Shown piece after piece: positions 1 to 8,557 of a stretch of DNA of 64,000 nt. Position numbers and translations under genes: made by a program. A model generated the notes under the pieces. The model was not told where the DNA came from. It saw only the letters and a list, made by a program, of their open reading frames with translations, and did no database searches. The stretch's first letter is position 1. Each line of letters opens with the position of its first letter. Source of the stretch: Nocardioides jishulii (GTDB taxonomy: Bacteria; Actinomycetota; Actinomycetes; Propionibacteriales; Nocardioidaceae); contig NZ_CP040748.1 in assembly GCF_006007965.1 (NCBI RefSeq), positions 620,001 to 684,000 of the forward strand, written 5' to 3'.

Positions 1-460
1 CGCCCTGGTCGGCGGTGCGGCGTCGGCCATCTACCGCCTCATGGTGCAGGCCGGGCTGGACCGCCCGTCGGCCGCCGCGGTGGCCGCCTTCGTCATCGGT
101 GTCGTCAGCTACTCGGTCGCCGGACGGGTGCGGATCCCTCCGCTGGTCGTCGTCGTCCCGGCGATCGTCCCGCTGCTGCCGGGCCTCACGATCTACCGCG
201 GACTGTCGCTGCTCCTCGACGGCGGGCCGTCGACCTCGCTCGGCCTGCTGGCGATGGTCACGGCCGCCTCGGTCGCGCTGGCGCTTGCCGCCGGCGTCAT
301 CCTCGGCGAGTTCGTCGCGCAACCCGTCAAGAGGGAGGCGAGACGCCTGGAGCAGCGCCTGGCCGGCCCCCGGCTGGTGGGCGTCTCCCGCGCCCGCTCC
401 CGTGCCAGCGAGCGCGAGCGGCGGCGCCGCAAGGGGCCGCGTACCGAGGCCGAGACCTGA
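1..460 (+). CDS. Threonine/serine exporter (ThrE) family protein, 3' part
   Basis: The window opens inside this gene; the reading frame is open from base 2 to the stop at 458-460, so only the C-terminal ~150 residues are present. They hold alternating hydrophobic stretches typical of the last membrane helices of ThrE/DUF3815 transporters, including the motif VVVPAIVPLLPGLTIYRG, in which a proline-rich helix precedes a conserved Y-R-G. The family exports threonine and serine through the inner membrane. The tail after the last helix is strongly basic (many RR and RE pairs) and probably cytoplasmic. The next gene is convergent. The family call is firm from the motif; the substrate is inferred. 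Confidence 0.75.
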   Translation, partial: ALVGGAASAIYRLMVQAGLDRPSAAAVAAFVIGVVSYSVAGRVRIPPLVVVVPAIVPLLPGLTIYRGLSLLLDGGPSTSLGLLAMVTAASVALALAAGVILGEFVAQPVKREARRLEQRLAGPRLVGVSRARSRASERERRRRKGPRTEAET

Positions 461-513
461 GGCGTGTGAGCCTCGGCCCGTGAGTGTCAGCCCGCGGTGT
501 CAGCCCGCGAGTG

Positions 514-1341
514 TCACCGCGCGTCGAACCGCTTGCTCAGCCGGGCGGCGACGTCCTGGTAGCGGGCTCCCACGAGCGTGGCGAGCGCGTGCACGACGTG
601 GGCGTCCGCCCCGACCAGCACTCGTGGCCTGCCGGCGAGCATCCCGCGCAGGATGACCCGGGCCGCCTCGTCGGGAGTGGTGCGGGCCAGCTGCTCGTCG
701 AACTTGCGGGCCAGCTCGGCCTGGTCCTCGCCCGCCGCCGCACGCCCGTTGCGGGCGATCCCGGTCTTGACCCCGCCGGGGTGCACGACCGTCACCTGCA
801 CCGGGTGACCGGCGACCAGCATCTCCTCGCGCAGTGACTCGCTCAGTCCGCGCACGGCGTACTTCGAGGCGTTGTAGAGGCTCTGCGTCGGCATCGAGAT
901 GAGCCCGAAGAGCGAGGAGACGTTGACCAGGTGCCCGTCGCCGGAGGCGATCAGGTGGGGCAGGAACGCCTTCGAGCCGTGCACCACACCCCAGAAGTTG
1001 ATCGCCATGATCCACTCCATGTCCTTGACCTCGAGGTCGACGAAGGGGCCCGAGAGCGAGACGCCGGCGTTGTTGATGACCGCGTCGACCCCGCCGAAGT
1101 GGCCGGCCACCCGGTCCGCCCACGCGTCCACCGCGGCGCCCTCGGCGACGTCGACGACCTCGGTGTGGACGGCCGTCGCGCCGACCTGCCGCGCCATCAG
1201 CGCCGTCTCCGCCAGGCCCGCGGCGTCGATGTCGCCGAGGGCCAGCCGCGCCCCTGACTGGCCGCAGCGCAGCGCCAGCGCCCGGCCGATGCCCGATCCC
1301 GCACCGGTGATGACGACGACCTTGCCGCGCAGACTCCTCAT
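514..1341 (-). CDS. SDR family NAD(P)-dependent oxidoreductase
   Basis: A 275-residue short-chain dehydrogenase/reductase. The Rossmann cofactor motif TGAGSGIG lies near residues 12-19, NNAG near 91-94, a catalytic serine in the VNVSS stretch, and the YxxxK pair in YNASK near residue 160. Asp after the second beta strand (LGDIDAAG) suggests NAD(H) rather than NADP(H) preference. The substrate cannot be told from sequence. The ATG at 1341 sits 8 nt downstream of a TACTGT box, so the mRNA is probably leaderless or nearly so. The gene is divergent from the PPOX-fold gene at 1449, and the shared intergenic DNA contains a four-copy tandem repeat. Confidence 0.88.
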   Translation of the reverse strand: MRSLRGKVVVITGAGSGIGRALALRCGQSGARLALGDIDAAGLAETALMARQVGATAVHTEVVDVAEGAAVDAWADRVAGHFGGVDAVINNAGVSLSGPFVDLEVKDMEWIMAINFWGVVHGSKAFLPHLIASGDGHLVNVSSLFGLISMPTQSLYNASKYAVRGLSESLREEMLVAGHPVQVTVVHPGGVKTGIARNGRAAAGEDQAELARKFDEQLARTTPDEAARVILRGMLAGRPRVLVGADAHVVHALATLVGARYQDVAARLSKRFDAR

Positions 1342-1349
1342 GCCTCGCG

Positions 1350-1355
1350 ACAGTA
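1350..1355 (-). promoter_or_regulatory. -10 box (TACTGT) for the SDR gene
   Basis: On the minus strand TACTGT is followed by 8 nt and then the ATG of the SDR gene. This TANNNT-start spacing fits a leaderless actinobacterial promoter. No -35 is evident. Confidence 0.45.
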
Positions 1356-1387
1356 GCGCTCCCGGACGAGGCTGGCGACGGCTCCGC

Positions 1388-1439
1388 CGCGACGTGGGAC
1401 CGCGACGTGGGACCGCGACGTGGGACCGCGACGTGGGAC
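1388..1439. repeat. Four perfect tandem copies of a 13-bp unit
   Basis: The unit CGCGACGTGGGAC occurs four times head to tail with no mismatch, ending 9 bp before the ATG of the PPOX-fold gene and starting 46 bp upstream of the divergent SDR gene. It could be a reiterated regulator site or a slippage-prone repeat; 13 bp is not an integral number of helical turns. Confidence 0.9.
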
Positions 1440-1448
1440 CATGGGCAG

Positions 1449-1919
1449 ATGCAGACGAACGGCAGTGACGACGGCACCCGGTCGGTGGTGGAGCTCACGC
1501 GTGCGGAGTGCCGCGAGCTGCTGCTCACCCAGGCCGTCGGCCGGGTGGCCTTCCAGGGGGCGGACGGCCCACGCATCGTCCCGGTCAACTTCCGCGTGCG
1601 CGACGGCGTGATCGAGTTCCGCACCACGTCCTACTCCGAGCTGGCGACGTACGCCCCCGGCACACCGGTCGCCTTCGAGGTCGACGCCCTGGACCCCGAG
1701 CACCGCGCCGGGTGGAGCGTCGTGGTGACCGGCCCGTGCGAACGGGTGCTGGAGGAGTTCGGCGCCGTCCTCGAGATGCCCTCGGAACCCGCCAACGTCA
1801 CGTGGGCCGAGGGACGCCGCCCGATGCTGCTGCGCCTCGAGGTCGAGACCCTGAGCGGCAGGCGCGTCGGCCACGGCGACGTCGGCCTGGCGGAGTGGCA
1901 CCACCCCGACGCCCGGTGA
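1449..1919 (+). CDS. Pyridoxamine 5'-phosphate oxidase (PPOX) fold family protein
   Basis: A 156-residue protein of the split-barrel flavin/F420-binding superfamily. It opens with an acidic helix (VELTRAECRELL), then the strand pattern GRVAFQGADGPRIVPVNF and DGVIEFRT that marks small PPOX-like proteins, in which the barrel binds FMN, F420 or heme. Such proteins are common in actinobacteria and most are uncharacterised; some are flavin or F420H2-dependent reductases. The ATG at 1449 was chosen because translation from it begins just before the conserved helix; the in-frame ATG further upstream lies inside the tandem repeat. There is no visible operon partner, since hrpA follows after 53 bp with its own start. 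Confidence 0.8.
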   Translation: MQTNGSDDGTRSVVELTRAECRELLLTQAVGRVAFQGADGPRIVPVNFRVRDGVIEFRTTSYSELATYAPGTPVAFEVDALDPEHRAGWSVVVTGPCERVLEEFGAVLEMPSEPANVTWAEGRRPMLLRLEVETLSGRRVGHGDVGLAEWHHPDAR

Positions 1920-1972
1920 AGCCGGTCAACGGTTCGGGGTCGGCGTCGAGCAGCAGGCAGAATGGACGCACG

Positions 1973-4900
1973 ATGTCCGCGCCCACCGAACCCACGCTCG
2001 CGATCACCTATCCCGAGCACCTGCCGGTCTCGCAGCGACGCGACGACATCGCGGCAGCGATCCGCGACCACCAGGTCGTGATCGTGGCCGGGGAGACCGG
2101 CTCCGGCAAGACGACCCAGCTGCCCAAGATCTGCCTCGAGCTGGGGCGCGGTCGTCGCCGCGGACGCGGGGACAAGGCGTCCGGTGGCCTGATCGGCCAC
2201 ACCCAGCCGCGGCGCATCGCCGCCCGCTCGGTGGCCGAGCGGATCAGCGAGGAGCTGGCCGCCGACGGCATCGGGACCGGCCTCGGCGACGTGGTCGGCT
2301 ACCAGGTGCGCTTCACCGACCAGACCTCGCGCTCGTCGCGGGTCAAGCTGATGACCGACGGCATCCTGCTGGCCGAGCTCCAGCGCGACCGGATGCTGCG
2401 CAGGTACGACACGATCATCATCGACGAGGCCCACGAGCGCAGCCTCAACATCGACTTCCTGCTCGGCTACCTGCGCCGCCTGCTGCCGAAGCGTCCTGAC
2501 CTCAAGCTGATCGTCACGTCCGCCACCATCGACGTCGAGCGCTTCGCGCAGCACTTCGCCGAGCGCGACGGCACCCCCGCACCGATCATCGAGGTCTCCG
2601 GGCGGACGTACCCCGTCGAGGTCCGCTACCGGCCGCTGATGGAGCTCGGTTCGACCGACGAGGAGGGGGAGACGGTCGTCCGCGACCAGACCGAGGCCAT
2701 CGTCGACGCCGTCCGTGAGCTCTCGACCGAGGGCCCCGGCGACGTGCTCGTCTTCCTCCCCGGCGAGCGGGAGATCCGCGACACCGCCGACGCCTTCGAC
2801 GCGCTCAAGTCCGACCGGCTGGAGATCGTGCCGCTCTACTCGCGGCTCTCCGCCGCCGAGCAGCACCGGGTCTTCTCCTCCCACCCCGCCTCCGTGCGCC
2901 GCGTGGTGCTGGCGACCAACGTCGCCGAGACCTCGCTGACCGTGCCGGGCATCAAGTACGTGGTCGACACCGGCGTGGCCCGCATCTCCCGCTACTCGGT
3001 GCGCACCAAGGTGCAGCGCCTGCCCATCGAGCCGATCAGCCAGGCCAGCGCCAACCAGCGCTCGGGGCGGTGCGGGCGCGTCAGCGAGGGCATCGCGATC
3101 CGCCTCTACTCGGAAGAGGACTTCGAGGGCCGCCCGGAGTTCACCGACCCGGAGATCCTGCGCACCAACCTGGCCAGCGTCATCCTCCAGATGACGTCGC
3201 TGGGGCTGGGTGACATTGCCCGCTTCCCGTTCGTCGAGCCCCCGGACAAGCGCAACGTCTCCGCCGGCGTCCAGCTCCTGGAGGAGCTGGGGGCCTTCTC
3301 CACCAAGACCAGTGACCAGAAGCGCCTGACCAAGCTCGGTCAGCGGCTGGCCCGCCTGCCGATCGACCCACGGTTGGGCCGGATGATCCTCGAGGCCGAG
3401 CAGATGGGCTGCGTGCGTGACGTCATCGTCATCGCCGCCGCGCTCTCGCTCCAGGACCCGCGCGAGCGCCCGGCCGACGCGCAGGCGCAGGCCGACCAGC
3501 TGCACGCCCGCTTCAAGGACAAGACGTCCGACTTCCTGACCTGGCTCAACCTGTGGCAGTACGTGAAGCAGCAGCAGCGCGACCTGTCGTCGTCGGCCTT
3601 CCGGCGGATGTGCAAGCGCGAGTACCTCAACTACCTGCGGATGCGCGAGTGGCAGGACTTCGAGTCGCAGCTGCGCCAGGTCTGCAAGGAGATGAAGGTC
3701 GACCTCGGCCAGGCCCGCGGGCGCCGCGACGTCAACGAGGAGGGCGAGGGCGGCGCAGCGTACGACGCCGACGGCATCCACCAGGCCCTGCTCGCGGGGC
3801 TGCTCTCCCACATCGGGGCTCTCGAGGAACGGGAGCGTCCCCGCCCTGGCGCCAAGCCGACGGAGCGGCGGCAGATGCGGGAGTACCTCGGCGCCCGCGG
3901 GTCGCGCTTCGCCATCTTCCCGGGCAGTGCCCTCAAGGGCGCCAACCCGCCCTTCGTGATGGCCGGTGAGCTCGTCGAGACCTCGCGGCTGTGGGCGAGG
4001 CAGAATGCCGCCATCAAGCCCGAGTGGGCCGAGCGCCTCGGCTCCCACCTCGTGAAGCGCTCCTTCTCCGAACCCGCGTGGTCGAAGAAGCGGGCTGCGG
4101 TGATGGCGAAGGAGAAGGTGACGCTCTACGGCGTGACCCTGGTCTCCGACCGCGCGGTCAACTACGGCTCGATCGACCCTGAGGTCGCCCGCGAGCTCTT
4201 CATCCGCCACGCCCTGGTGCAGGGCGAGTGGGACGAGCTCACCTCCGGGCGTCACAAGTTCTTCACGAAGAACAGCCAGCTCCTGGCCGAGGCCGAGGAG
4301 CTGGAGCACCGGGCGCGGCGGCGCGACATCGTCGTCGACGAGCACACCCTCTTCGACTTCTACGACCAGCGCATCCCGGCGGACATCGTCTCCGGCGCGC
4401 ACTTCGAGCGGTGGTGGAAGCAGGAGCGGCGGGTGCACGGCAACCTCCTGACCTTCAGCCTCGACATGCTCACCCACGACACCGCCGAGGAGGTCGCGGC
4501 CAGCGACTTCCCGACCCAGTGGCACGGCGAGTCGCTGACCTTCCCGATCAGCTACCACTTCGAGCCGGGGGCGGCCGACGACGGCCTCACCATCGAGGTG
4601 CCGGTGGCGACCCTCAACCAGGTCGAGGCCGACGACTTCTCGTGGCTGGTGCCGGGGTTGCGCGAGGAGCTGGTGGTCAACCTCATCCGTACGCTCCCCA
4701 AGCAGCTGCGGGTCTCGTTCGTGCCGGCGCCCAACACGGCCAAGGCCTTCCTGGCTGCCGTGCCGCCGGGGGAGGAGCCGCTGCTGGACTCCCTGGAGCG
4801 CTTCCTGCGCGCGACGACCGGCGTGCACGTGCCGCGCGAGGCGTGGGACCTCGACAAGTTGCCGGCCCACCTGCGACCCACCTTCAAGGTCGTCGGCGAC

Positions 4901-5854
4901 AACGGCAAGGTCGCCGCGGCCGGCAAGGACCTGGACGCCCTCAAGGCACCGCTGCGGCCCACGTTCGCGGCGGCGATGGCCGAGGTCGCCCAGGACACCG
5001 GCGTCACGGCGACGGGCCAGACGACGTGGACCTTCGGCACCATCGAGACCTCCTTCACCCAGCGGCGCGCCGGCCACGAGGTGCGCGGCTACCCGGCGCT
5101 CACCGACGAGGGCGCCACCGTGGGCCTGGGCGTCTTCGGATCGTCCGACGAGGCTGCGGCGCGGCACCGGCTCGGCGTACGCCGCCTCCTGCTGCTCGCG
5201 CTGCCCAGCGCCGAGCTCCTCCTCGACGGCCTCTCCAACCTCGAGAAGCTGGCCCTGGCGTCGTCGCCCTACCCGACCGTGCAGGAGATGGTGGAGGACC
5301 TGCGCGCCGCCGTCGTCGGTGACGTCGTCGACGCGCGACCCGCGGTGCGCGACCAGGCGGCGTACGACGCCCTGCTCGCCGTCGCCCGCACGGAGCTGCA
5401 GCGCATGCTGCCGAGCGCCTTCGCCGACCTCGCCAAGGTGCTGGCCGCCTGGCGCGAGACCGAGAAGGCGTTGTCGGGACGGGCGGACCTGTACACGCTG
5501 CCGGCGCTGACCGACATGAGGGCGCAGCTGGAGCGACTGGTGCACCGTGGCTTCCTCGGCGAGGCCGGGGCCGCACAGCTGCGTCACTACCCGCGCTACC
5601 TCGCGGCGATCGTCGAGCGGCGCGAGAAGCTGGCCGGGCAGGTGGCCCGGGACCGCCAGCTCATGGACCAGGTCGCCGATCTCCAGGAGTCGTGGCTCCA
5701 CCAGATGGCGGCGCTGCCCCAGGGCCGTCCGCCCACCGCCCACCTGCGTGAGGCGCGCTGGATGCTGGAGGAGTACCGGGTGCAGCTGTGGGCGCAGCAC
5801 CTCGGCACCGCGATGAAGGTGAGCGACCAGAGGATCCGCAAGGCCCTGGGCTGA
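1973..5854 (+). CDS. hrpA: ATP-dependent RNA helicase HrpA
   Basis: A 1293-residue DEAH-box helicase, the usual full length for HrpA. Walker A GETGSGKTTQ lies near residues 39-48, the DEAH box follows at about residue 150, then SATID (motif III) and the arginine-finger motif SGRCGR of the helicase C domain. After these come the HA2/winged-helix and OB-type regions and a long C-terminal DUF3418 region that separates HrpA from shorter DEAH helicases. HrpA is a cytoplasmic RNA helicase; in E. coli it helps clear stalled ribosomes and process fimbrial mRNA. The ATG at 1973 precedes TYPEHLPVSQRRDDI, the standard start of the family. A CAGAAT hexamer 9 nt upstream may be its -10 box. A long antisense frame opposite this gene is a GC artefact. 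Confidence 0.95.
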   Translation: MSAPTEPTLAITYPEHLPVSQRRDDIAAAIRDHQVVIVAGETGSGKTTQLPKICLELGRGRRRGRGDKASGGLIGHTQPRRIAARSVAERISEELAADGIGTGLGDVVGYQVRFTDQTSRSSRVKLMTDGILLAELQRDRMLRRYDTIIIDEAHERSLNIDFLLGYLRRLLPKRPDLKLIVTSATIDVERFAQHFAERDGTPAPIIEVSGRTYPVEVRYRPLMELGSTDEEGETVVRDQTEAIVDAVRELSTEGPGDVLVFLPGEREIRDTADAFDALKSDRLEIVPLYSRLSAAEQHRVFSSHPASVRRVVLATNVAETSLTVPGIKYVVDTGVARISRYSVRTKVQRLPIEPISQASANQRSGRCGRVSEGIAIRLYSEEDFEGRPEFTDPEILRTNLASVILQMTSLGLGDIARFPFVEPPDKRNVSAGVQLLEELGAFSTKTSDQKRLTKLGQRLARLPIDPRLGRMILEAEQMGCVRDVIVIAAALSLQDPRERPADAQAQADQLHARFKDKTSDFLTWLNLWQYVKQQQRDLSSSAFRRMCKREYLNYLRMREWQDFESQLRQVCKEMKVDLGQARGRRDVNEEGEGGAAYDADGIHQALLAGLLSHIGALEERERPRPGAKPTERRQMREYLGARGSRFAIFPGSALKGANPPFVMAGELVETSRLWARQNAAIKPEWAERLGSHLVKRSFSEPAWSKKRAAVMAKEKVTLYGVTLVSDRAVNYGSIDPEVARELFIRHALVQGEWDELTSGRHKFFTKNSQLLAEAEELEHRARRRDIVVDEHTLFDFYDQRIPADIVSGAHFERWWKQERRVHGNLLTFSLDMLTHDTAEEVAASDFPTQWHGESLTFPISYHFEPGAADDGLTIEVPVATLNQVEADDFSWLVPGLREELVVNLIRTLPKQLRVSFVPAPNTAKAFLAAVPPGEEPLLDSLERFLRATTGVHVPREAWDLDKLPAHLRPTFKVVGDNGKVAAAGKDLDALKAPLRPTFAAAMAEVAQDTGVTATGQTTWTFGTIETSFTQRRAGHEVRGYPALTDEGATVGLGVFGSSDEAAARHRLGVRRLLLLALPSAELLLDGLSNLEKLALASSPYPTVQEMVEDLRAAVVGDVVDARPAVRDQAAYDALLAVARTELQRMLPSAFADLAKVLAAWRETEKALSGRADLYTLPALTDMRAQLERLVHRGFLGEAGAAQLRHYPRYLAAIVERREKLAGQVARDRQLMDQVADLQESWLHQMAALPQGRPPTAHLREARWMLEEYRVQLWAQHLGTAMKVSDQRIRKALG

Positions 5855-5873
5855 TCCTGCCGCGGGCCCGGAC

Positions 5874-6380
5874 TCAGGCTCGGGCGAGCGGCTCGACAGC
5901 GGCAGCGCGGACGGCGTCGGCGAAGGAGGGGTGGGTGCGGACGATGACCAGGTCCTGGTCGCGGTTCACGTGCACCCCGACGGAGTTGCGCAGGGAGTTG
6001 GCCACACCGAAGACGACCGCGCCCGTCAGGATCACGAGGCCGACACCTGCCAGCACTCCGGAGCGGCCGTCGTTGGCCGCCACGGCGCCGGCCAGAAAGC
6101 CACCGCCGGTCAGGCCCGCGGCCCAGGCCGCCCACCGCCGCCTGTTCCAGTGGTCGTAGGCCGCGTGCGTGAACGGAACCTTGAGCTCGTACCGCCGCAT
6201 GGTCAGCATGGTGGCCAGCAGGTATCCGAACACCGAGAACACGAGCAACACCGTGATCCACAGGGGCGTGGTGGTGCCGCGCAGCGTCACGGTCTCGTTG
6301 GTCGGGCGCCCGGTCTTGACGCAGGTGTCGAGGTCGACGACCACCTTCTCGGCAGCCCAGGGCAAGGTCACGTCAGCCAT
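5874..6380 (-). CDS. Membrane protein of unknown function
   Basis: A 168-residue protein with an N-terminal soluble segment, a strong hydrophobic helix near residues 42-62 (LWITVLLVFSVFGYLLATML), and two more helices around residues 85-105 and 110-130 that are rich in Ala, Gly and Val. The C-terminal tail ends in short acidic and basic stretches. No family motif is recognised. The frame also opens at 6410, but the ATG at 6380 (MADVTLPW) is a cleaner start, and the ten extra residues look non-coding. It lies convergent to hrpA and just downstream of the DUF222/HNH gene on the same strand, with a 43-bp gap. The function is unknown. Confidence 0.65.
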   Translation of the reverse strand: MADVTLPWAAEKVVVDLDTCVKTGRPTNETVTLRGTTTPLWITVLLVFSVFGYLLATMLTMRRYELKVPFTHAAYDHWNRRRWAAWAAGLTGGGFLAGAVAANDGRSGVLAGVGLVILTGAVVFGVANSLRNSVGVHVNRDQDLVIVRTHPSFADAVRAAAVEPLARA

Positions 6381-6423
6381 GCCCCAACGGTAGGGAACAA
6401 CGTGCACCACGTCTGGTGCTCGG

Positions 6424-7722
6424 CTAAGTCCGTCGGTGGAACCGTAGGTCGCCGTTGGCCATCCGGCTCATGTCGTAGCCGGGGTCGTGGGATCGGTGGT
6501 GATGGTGGGAGCACAGGAGCGCCGCGTTGGACAGGTCGGTGGCGCCGCCGTGTGACCACGGCACGAGGTGGTGCGCCTCGGACCAGGTGCCGGGGATGTC
6601 GCATCCCTCGGCTCGGCAGGTGGTGTCCCGCAGGGCGAGGGCCCGGCGTTGGGCCTTGGTGAAGAGTCGGGCGGCTCTGCCGACGTCGAGGACCTCGCCG
6701 TCGGTGCCGAGGACCGCTGGGATGATCTGGGCCGTGCAGGCCAGGCGCCTCGCCTGCGCGGCGGTGATCGTGGCGTGGCCGTCGCCGGGGGTGGCGTTGT
6801 CGATGGTGGCCACGCCGAGGTCGCGGGTGAGGGTCTCGAACGGGATCGTGACCATGAGGTGGGTGGCGTCGCCGCCGTGGATGGGCAGTCGTGTGGGGTC
6901 GAGGGTCTCCAGCAGCTGACCGAAGGCTTCGGCCATCCGGCGGGGGTGGGACCCCTGCATGCCGAAGCCGGTCTGCTCGTCGGTGTCGTGGCCGGTGTCG
7001 TGGCCGGTGTCGTCCTGAGCGGCGTTGCTGCGGACCGCACCGTCGCTCAACCTCGGATTCGTGAAGGCGTGCAGGTAGGTCGCCAACCTCGCGGCCGTGG
7101 CATCCGGGACGATCGCGCTGATCCGAGTCGTCCCATCGCCCAGGGCCCGGATCCGCAGGCGCTGCCGCTCGGCCGCGCGCTTCTCGGCCTCAGCGAGCCG
7201 GCGGGCTTCTTCCTCCTCGAACCGGTCGGGGTCGACGACCTCGAGGATCCGTCGGCCGAGCTTGACCAGGGCGCTCGGGTCGTGATCGGCAGCGAGCGCG
7301 ACGAGCCTCACCTCGGCTGCCTCGATCACGTCGGCACCGACTCGGGAGGGCAGCTCCTCCACGGCGGCAGCAATGACCCGCGCCTGCGCGATCGACACGT
7401 GCCCTTCGCGCACCGCGCGGGCCAGTACCGCGCGCTCTCGGTCCAAGGCGACTGCCAGCCGCAGGTCGGCTGCGGCGTCGCCGCGCCGCGTACGCGTGTG
7501 GAACGCCAGCCAGGCCGCAGCGTCCCGGAACCCCTCCGCGCCGGCCACGTCGCCCGCAGAGGCCAGCACGCGCAACCGCAGCTCCGCGGCGCGGCTCTCG
7601 AGGACGACCAGGTCGCGCAGCACCGCTGCCTTGTCGCCGGTGGGCATGAAGGTGGGGTTGACGTCGGCGACCGACTTCAGCGCCTCGCTGATCGTGCCGG
7701 TCAGCTCGCTCAACGGATGCAT
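6424..7722 (-). CDS. DUF222 / HNH endonuclease (13E12 family)
   Basis: A 432-residue protein with an N-terminal helical DUF222 region (about residues 10-300) and a C-terminal HNH nuclease domain. The nuclease shows two CxxxxC-like cysteine pairs flanking AHHLVPWSHGGATDLSN and a His-rich end (LCSHHHH). Such proteins occur in many copies in actinobacteria (13E12 repeats of Mycobacterium) and are thought to be selfish or DNA-repair-linked nucleases; their role is unproven. The ATG at 7722 has a GAGAGG ribosome site; a GTG at 7740 is possible. A short GHDT repeat near residue 235 comes from a 12-bp tandem repeat in the DNA. A perfect LexA operator lies 63-78 bp upstream, so SOS induction is expected. 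Confidence 0.88.
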   Translation of the reverse strand: MHPLSELTGTISEALKSVADVNPTFMPTGDKAAVLRDLVVLESRAAELRLRVLASAGDVAGAEGFRDAAAWLAFHTRTRRGDAAADLRLAVALDRERAVLARAVREGHVSIAQARVIAAAVEELPSRVGADVIEAAEVRLVALAADHDPSALVKLGRRILEVVDPDRFEEEEARRLAEAEKRAAERQRLRIRALGDGTTRISAIVPDATAARLATYLHAFTNPRLSDGAVRSNAAQDDTGHDTGHDTDEQTGFGMQGSHPRRMAEAFGQLLETLDPTRLPIHGGDATHLMVTIPFETLTRDLGVATIDNATPGDGHATITAAQARRLACTAQIIPAVLGTDGEVLDVGRAARLFTKAQRRALALRDTTCRAEGCDIPGTWSEAHHLVPWSHGGATDLSNAALLCSHHHHRSHDPGYDMSRMANGDLRFHRRT

Positions 7723-7784
7723 GCCGCCACCTCTCTCCACCTCATGTCAGCCCACGTGGAGCCGTCCCGTGCTTCCATTCTTGC

Positions 7785-7800
7785 TCGAACACATGTTCGA
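7785..7800. promoter_or_regulatory. LexA (SOS) box upstream of the DUF222/HNH gene
   Basis: TCGAACACATGTTCGA is a perfect 16-bp palindrome that matches the actinobacterial LexA consensus TCGAAC-N4-GTTCGA in all fixed positions. On the minus strand it falls between a TTGTTC -35-like and an AAGAAT -10-like hexamer spaced about 16-17 bp, so LexA would block the HNH gene. The plus-strand gene at 7871 is 70 bp away and could also be affected. Confidence 0.85.
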
Positions 7801-7857
7801 ACAACAGTCCTGAAATCAGGTATCCGAGGTCTCGCCACGACAGTCAGGCGCCCCGCG

Positions 7858-7863
7858 TACCGT
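7858..7863 (+). promoter_or_regulatory. -10 box (TACCGT), leaderless promoter
   Basis: TACCGT is followed by 7 nt and then the ATG at 7871, the spacing of a leaderless actinobacterial transcript. No clear ribosome site is present. Confidence 0.45.
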
Positions 7864-7870
7864 GGGACGC

Positions 7871-8479
7871 ATGAGCGATCCCCGCCCTGAGGCACGCCGC
7901 CACCACCGCCCGGTGGTGCGGACCGACGCCTTCTTCGAGGAGATGACCGGCAGCGACCCCGCACAGGTGCGCGAGGCCGGCGAGCTGGCAGCCACGATGC
8001 TCGTGCGCGGCGTACGCCGAGAGGGCGACGAGGTGCTGATCGACCGGGTGGTCCGCCTGGCTGAGACCGAGGGGCTGGAAGTGCTCGCCGACATCTGGTC
8101 CGGCTCTCCGAGCGACTCCCTCGCCGGGACGCTGTGGCGGCTCTACCTCCTGACCACCTGGGTGAAGACCAACCCGCACCGGGTCGCCGAGGAGTTCCGT
8201 GCCGGTCGCGGCACCGCGCAGGCCGCCGGGGTCGTGTCCGGCATCGCTGATCCGCCAGGCCCCGAGCAGGTGCTCGCGATGATCGACGAGGTGCTCCACG
8301 GCATCGTGCGCGGTGACTTCGTCGACGTCCTGCACCGGGCCGCAGCCTTCTCGCACGTGGTCGCCACCGGCCGAGCTCACCTGGGCCACGCCAGCCACGA
8401 CGAGACCGTGCGCATGCTCCAGCTGGCCGAGCAGCTCGAGGCCGCGTCGCGCCTCGAGGCGCAGGGCGCCCTGGTCTGA
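7871..8479 (+). CDS. Conserved actinobacterial protein of unknown function
   Basis: A 202-residue, mostly helical, soluble protein without signal peptide or membrane helix. It is rich in Glu and Arg and carries a conspicuous block WSGSPSDSLAGTLWRLYLL near residues 77-95 that looks like a conserved family core. I do not recognise a named domain, and no catalytic motif is evident. The ATG was chosen over one 9 nt upstream because of the TACCGT box 7 nt ahead of it. It is divergent from the SOS-regulated HNH gene; downstream lies the candidate structured RNA and a PemK-like gene. It is real by codon bias and by a conserved-looking core; the function is unknown. Confidence 0.7.
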   Translation: MSDPRPEARRHHRPVVRTDAFFEEMTGSDPAQVREAGELAATMLVRGVRREGDEVLIDRVVRLAETEGLEVLADIWSGSPSDSLAGTLWRLYLLTTWVKTNPHRVAEEFRAGRGTAQAAGVVSGIADPPGPEQVLAMIDEVLHGIVRGDFVDVLHRAAAFSHVVATGRAHLGHASHDETVRMLQLAEQLEAASRLEAQGALV

Positions 8480-8545
8480 GCCCTCGTCGTCGCCGGGGTG
8501 AGAACCATCTCGTCCGCGGGGGTCGCCGCCGTCCCCGGACCGGCA

Positions 8546-8551
8546 TAGACT
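8546..8551 (+). promoter_or_regulatory. -10 box (TAGACT) for the candidate RNA
   Basis: TAGACT ends 6 nt before the first base of the 12-bp outer stem of the candidate RNA, so transcription would start at or next to that stem. There is no clear -35. Confidence 0.45.
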
Positions 8552-8557
8552 CTTCTC

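Noticed and set aside
1631..5800. A 1389-codon open frame on the minus strand opposite hrpA
   Set aside because: It mirrors the codon bias of hrpA, has no recognisable domain and is a known artefact of high-GC DNA.
6961..7020. 12-bp repeats in the HNH gene
   Set aside because: They are in frame, code for a short GHDT repeat and look like ordinary slippage within a linker.
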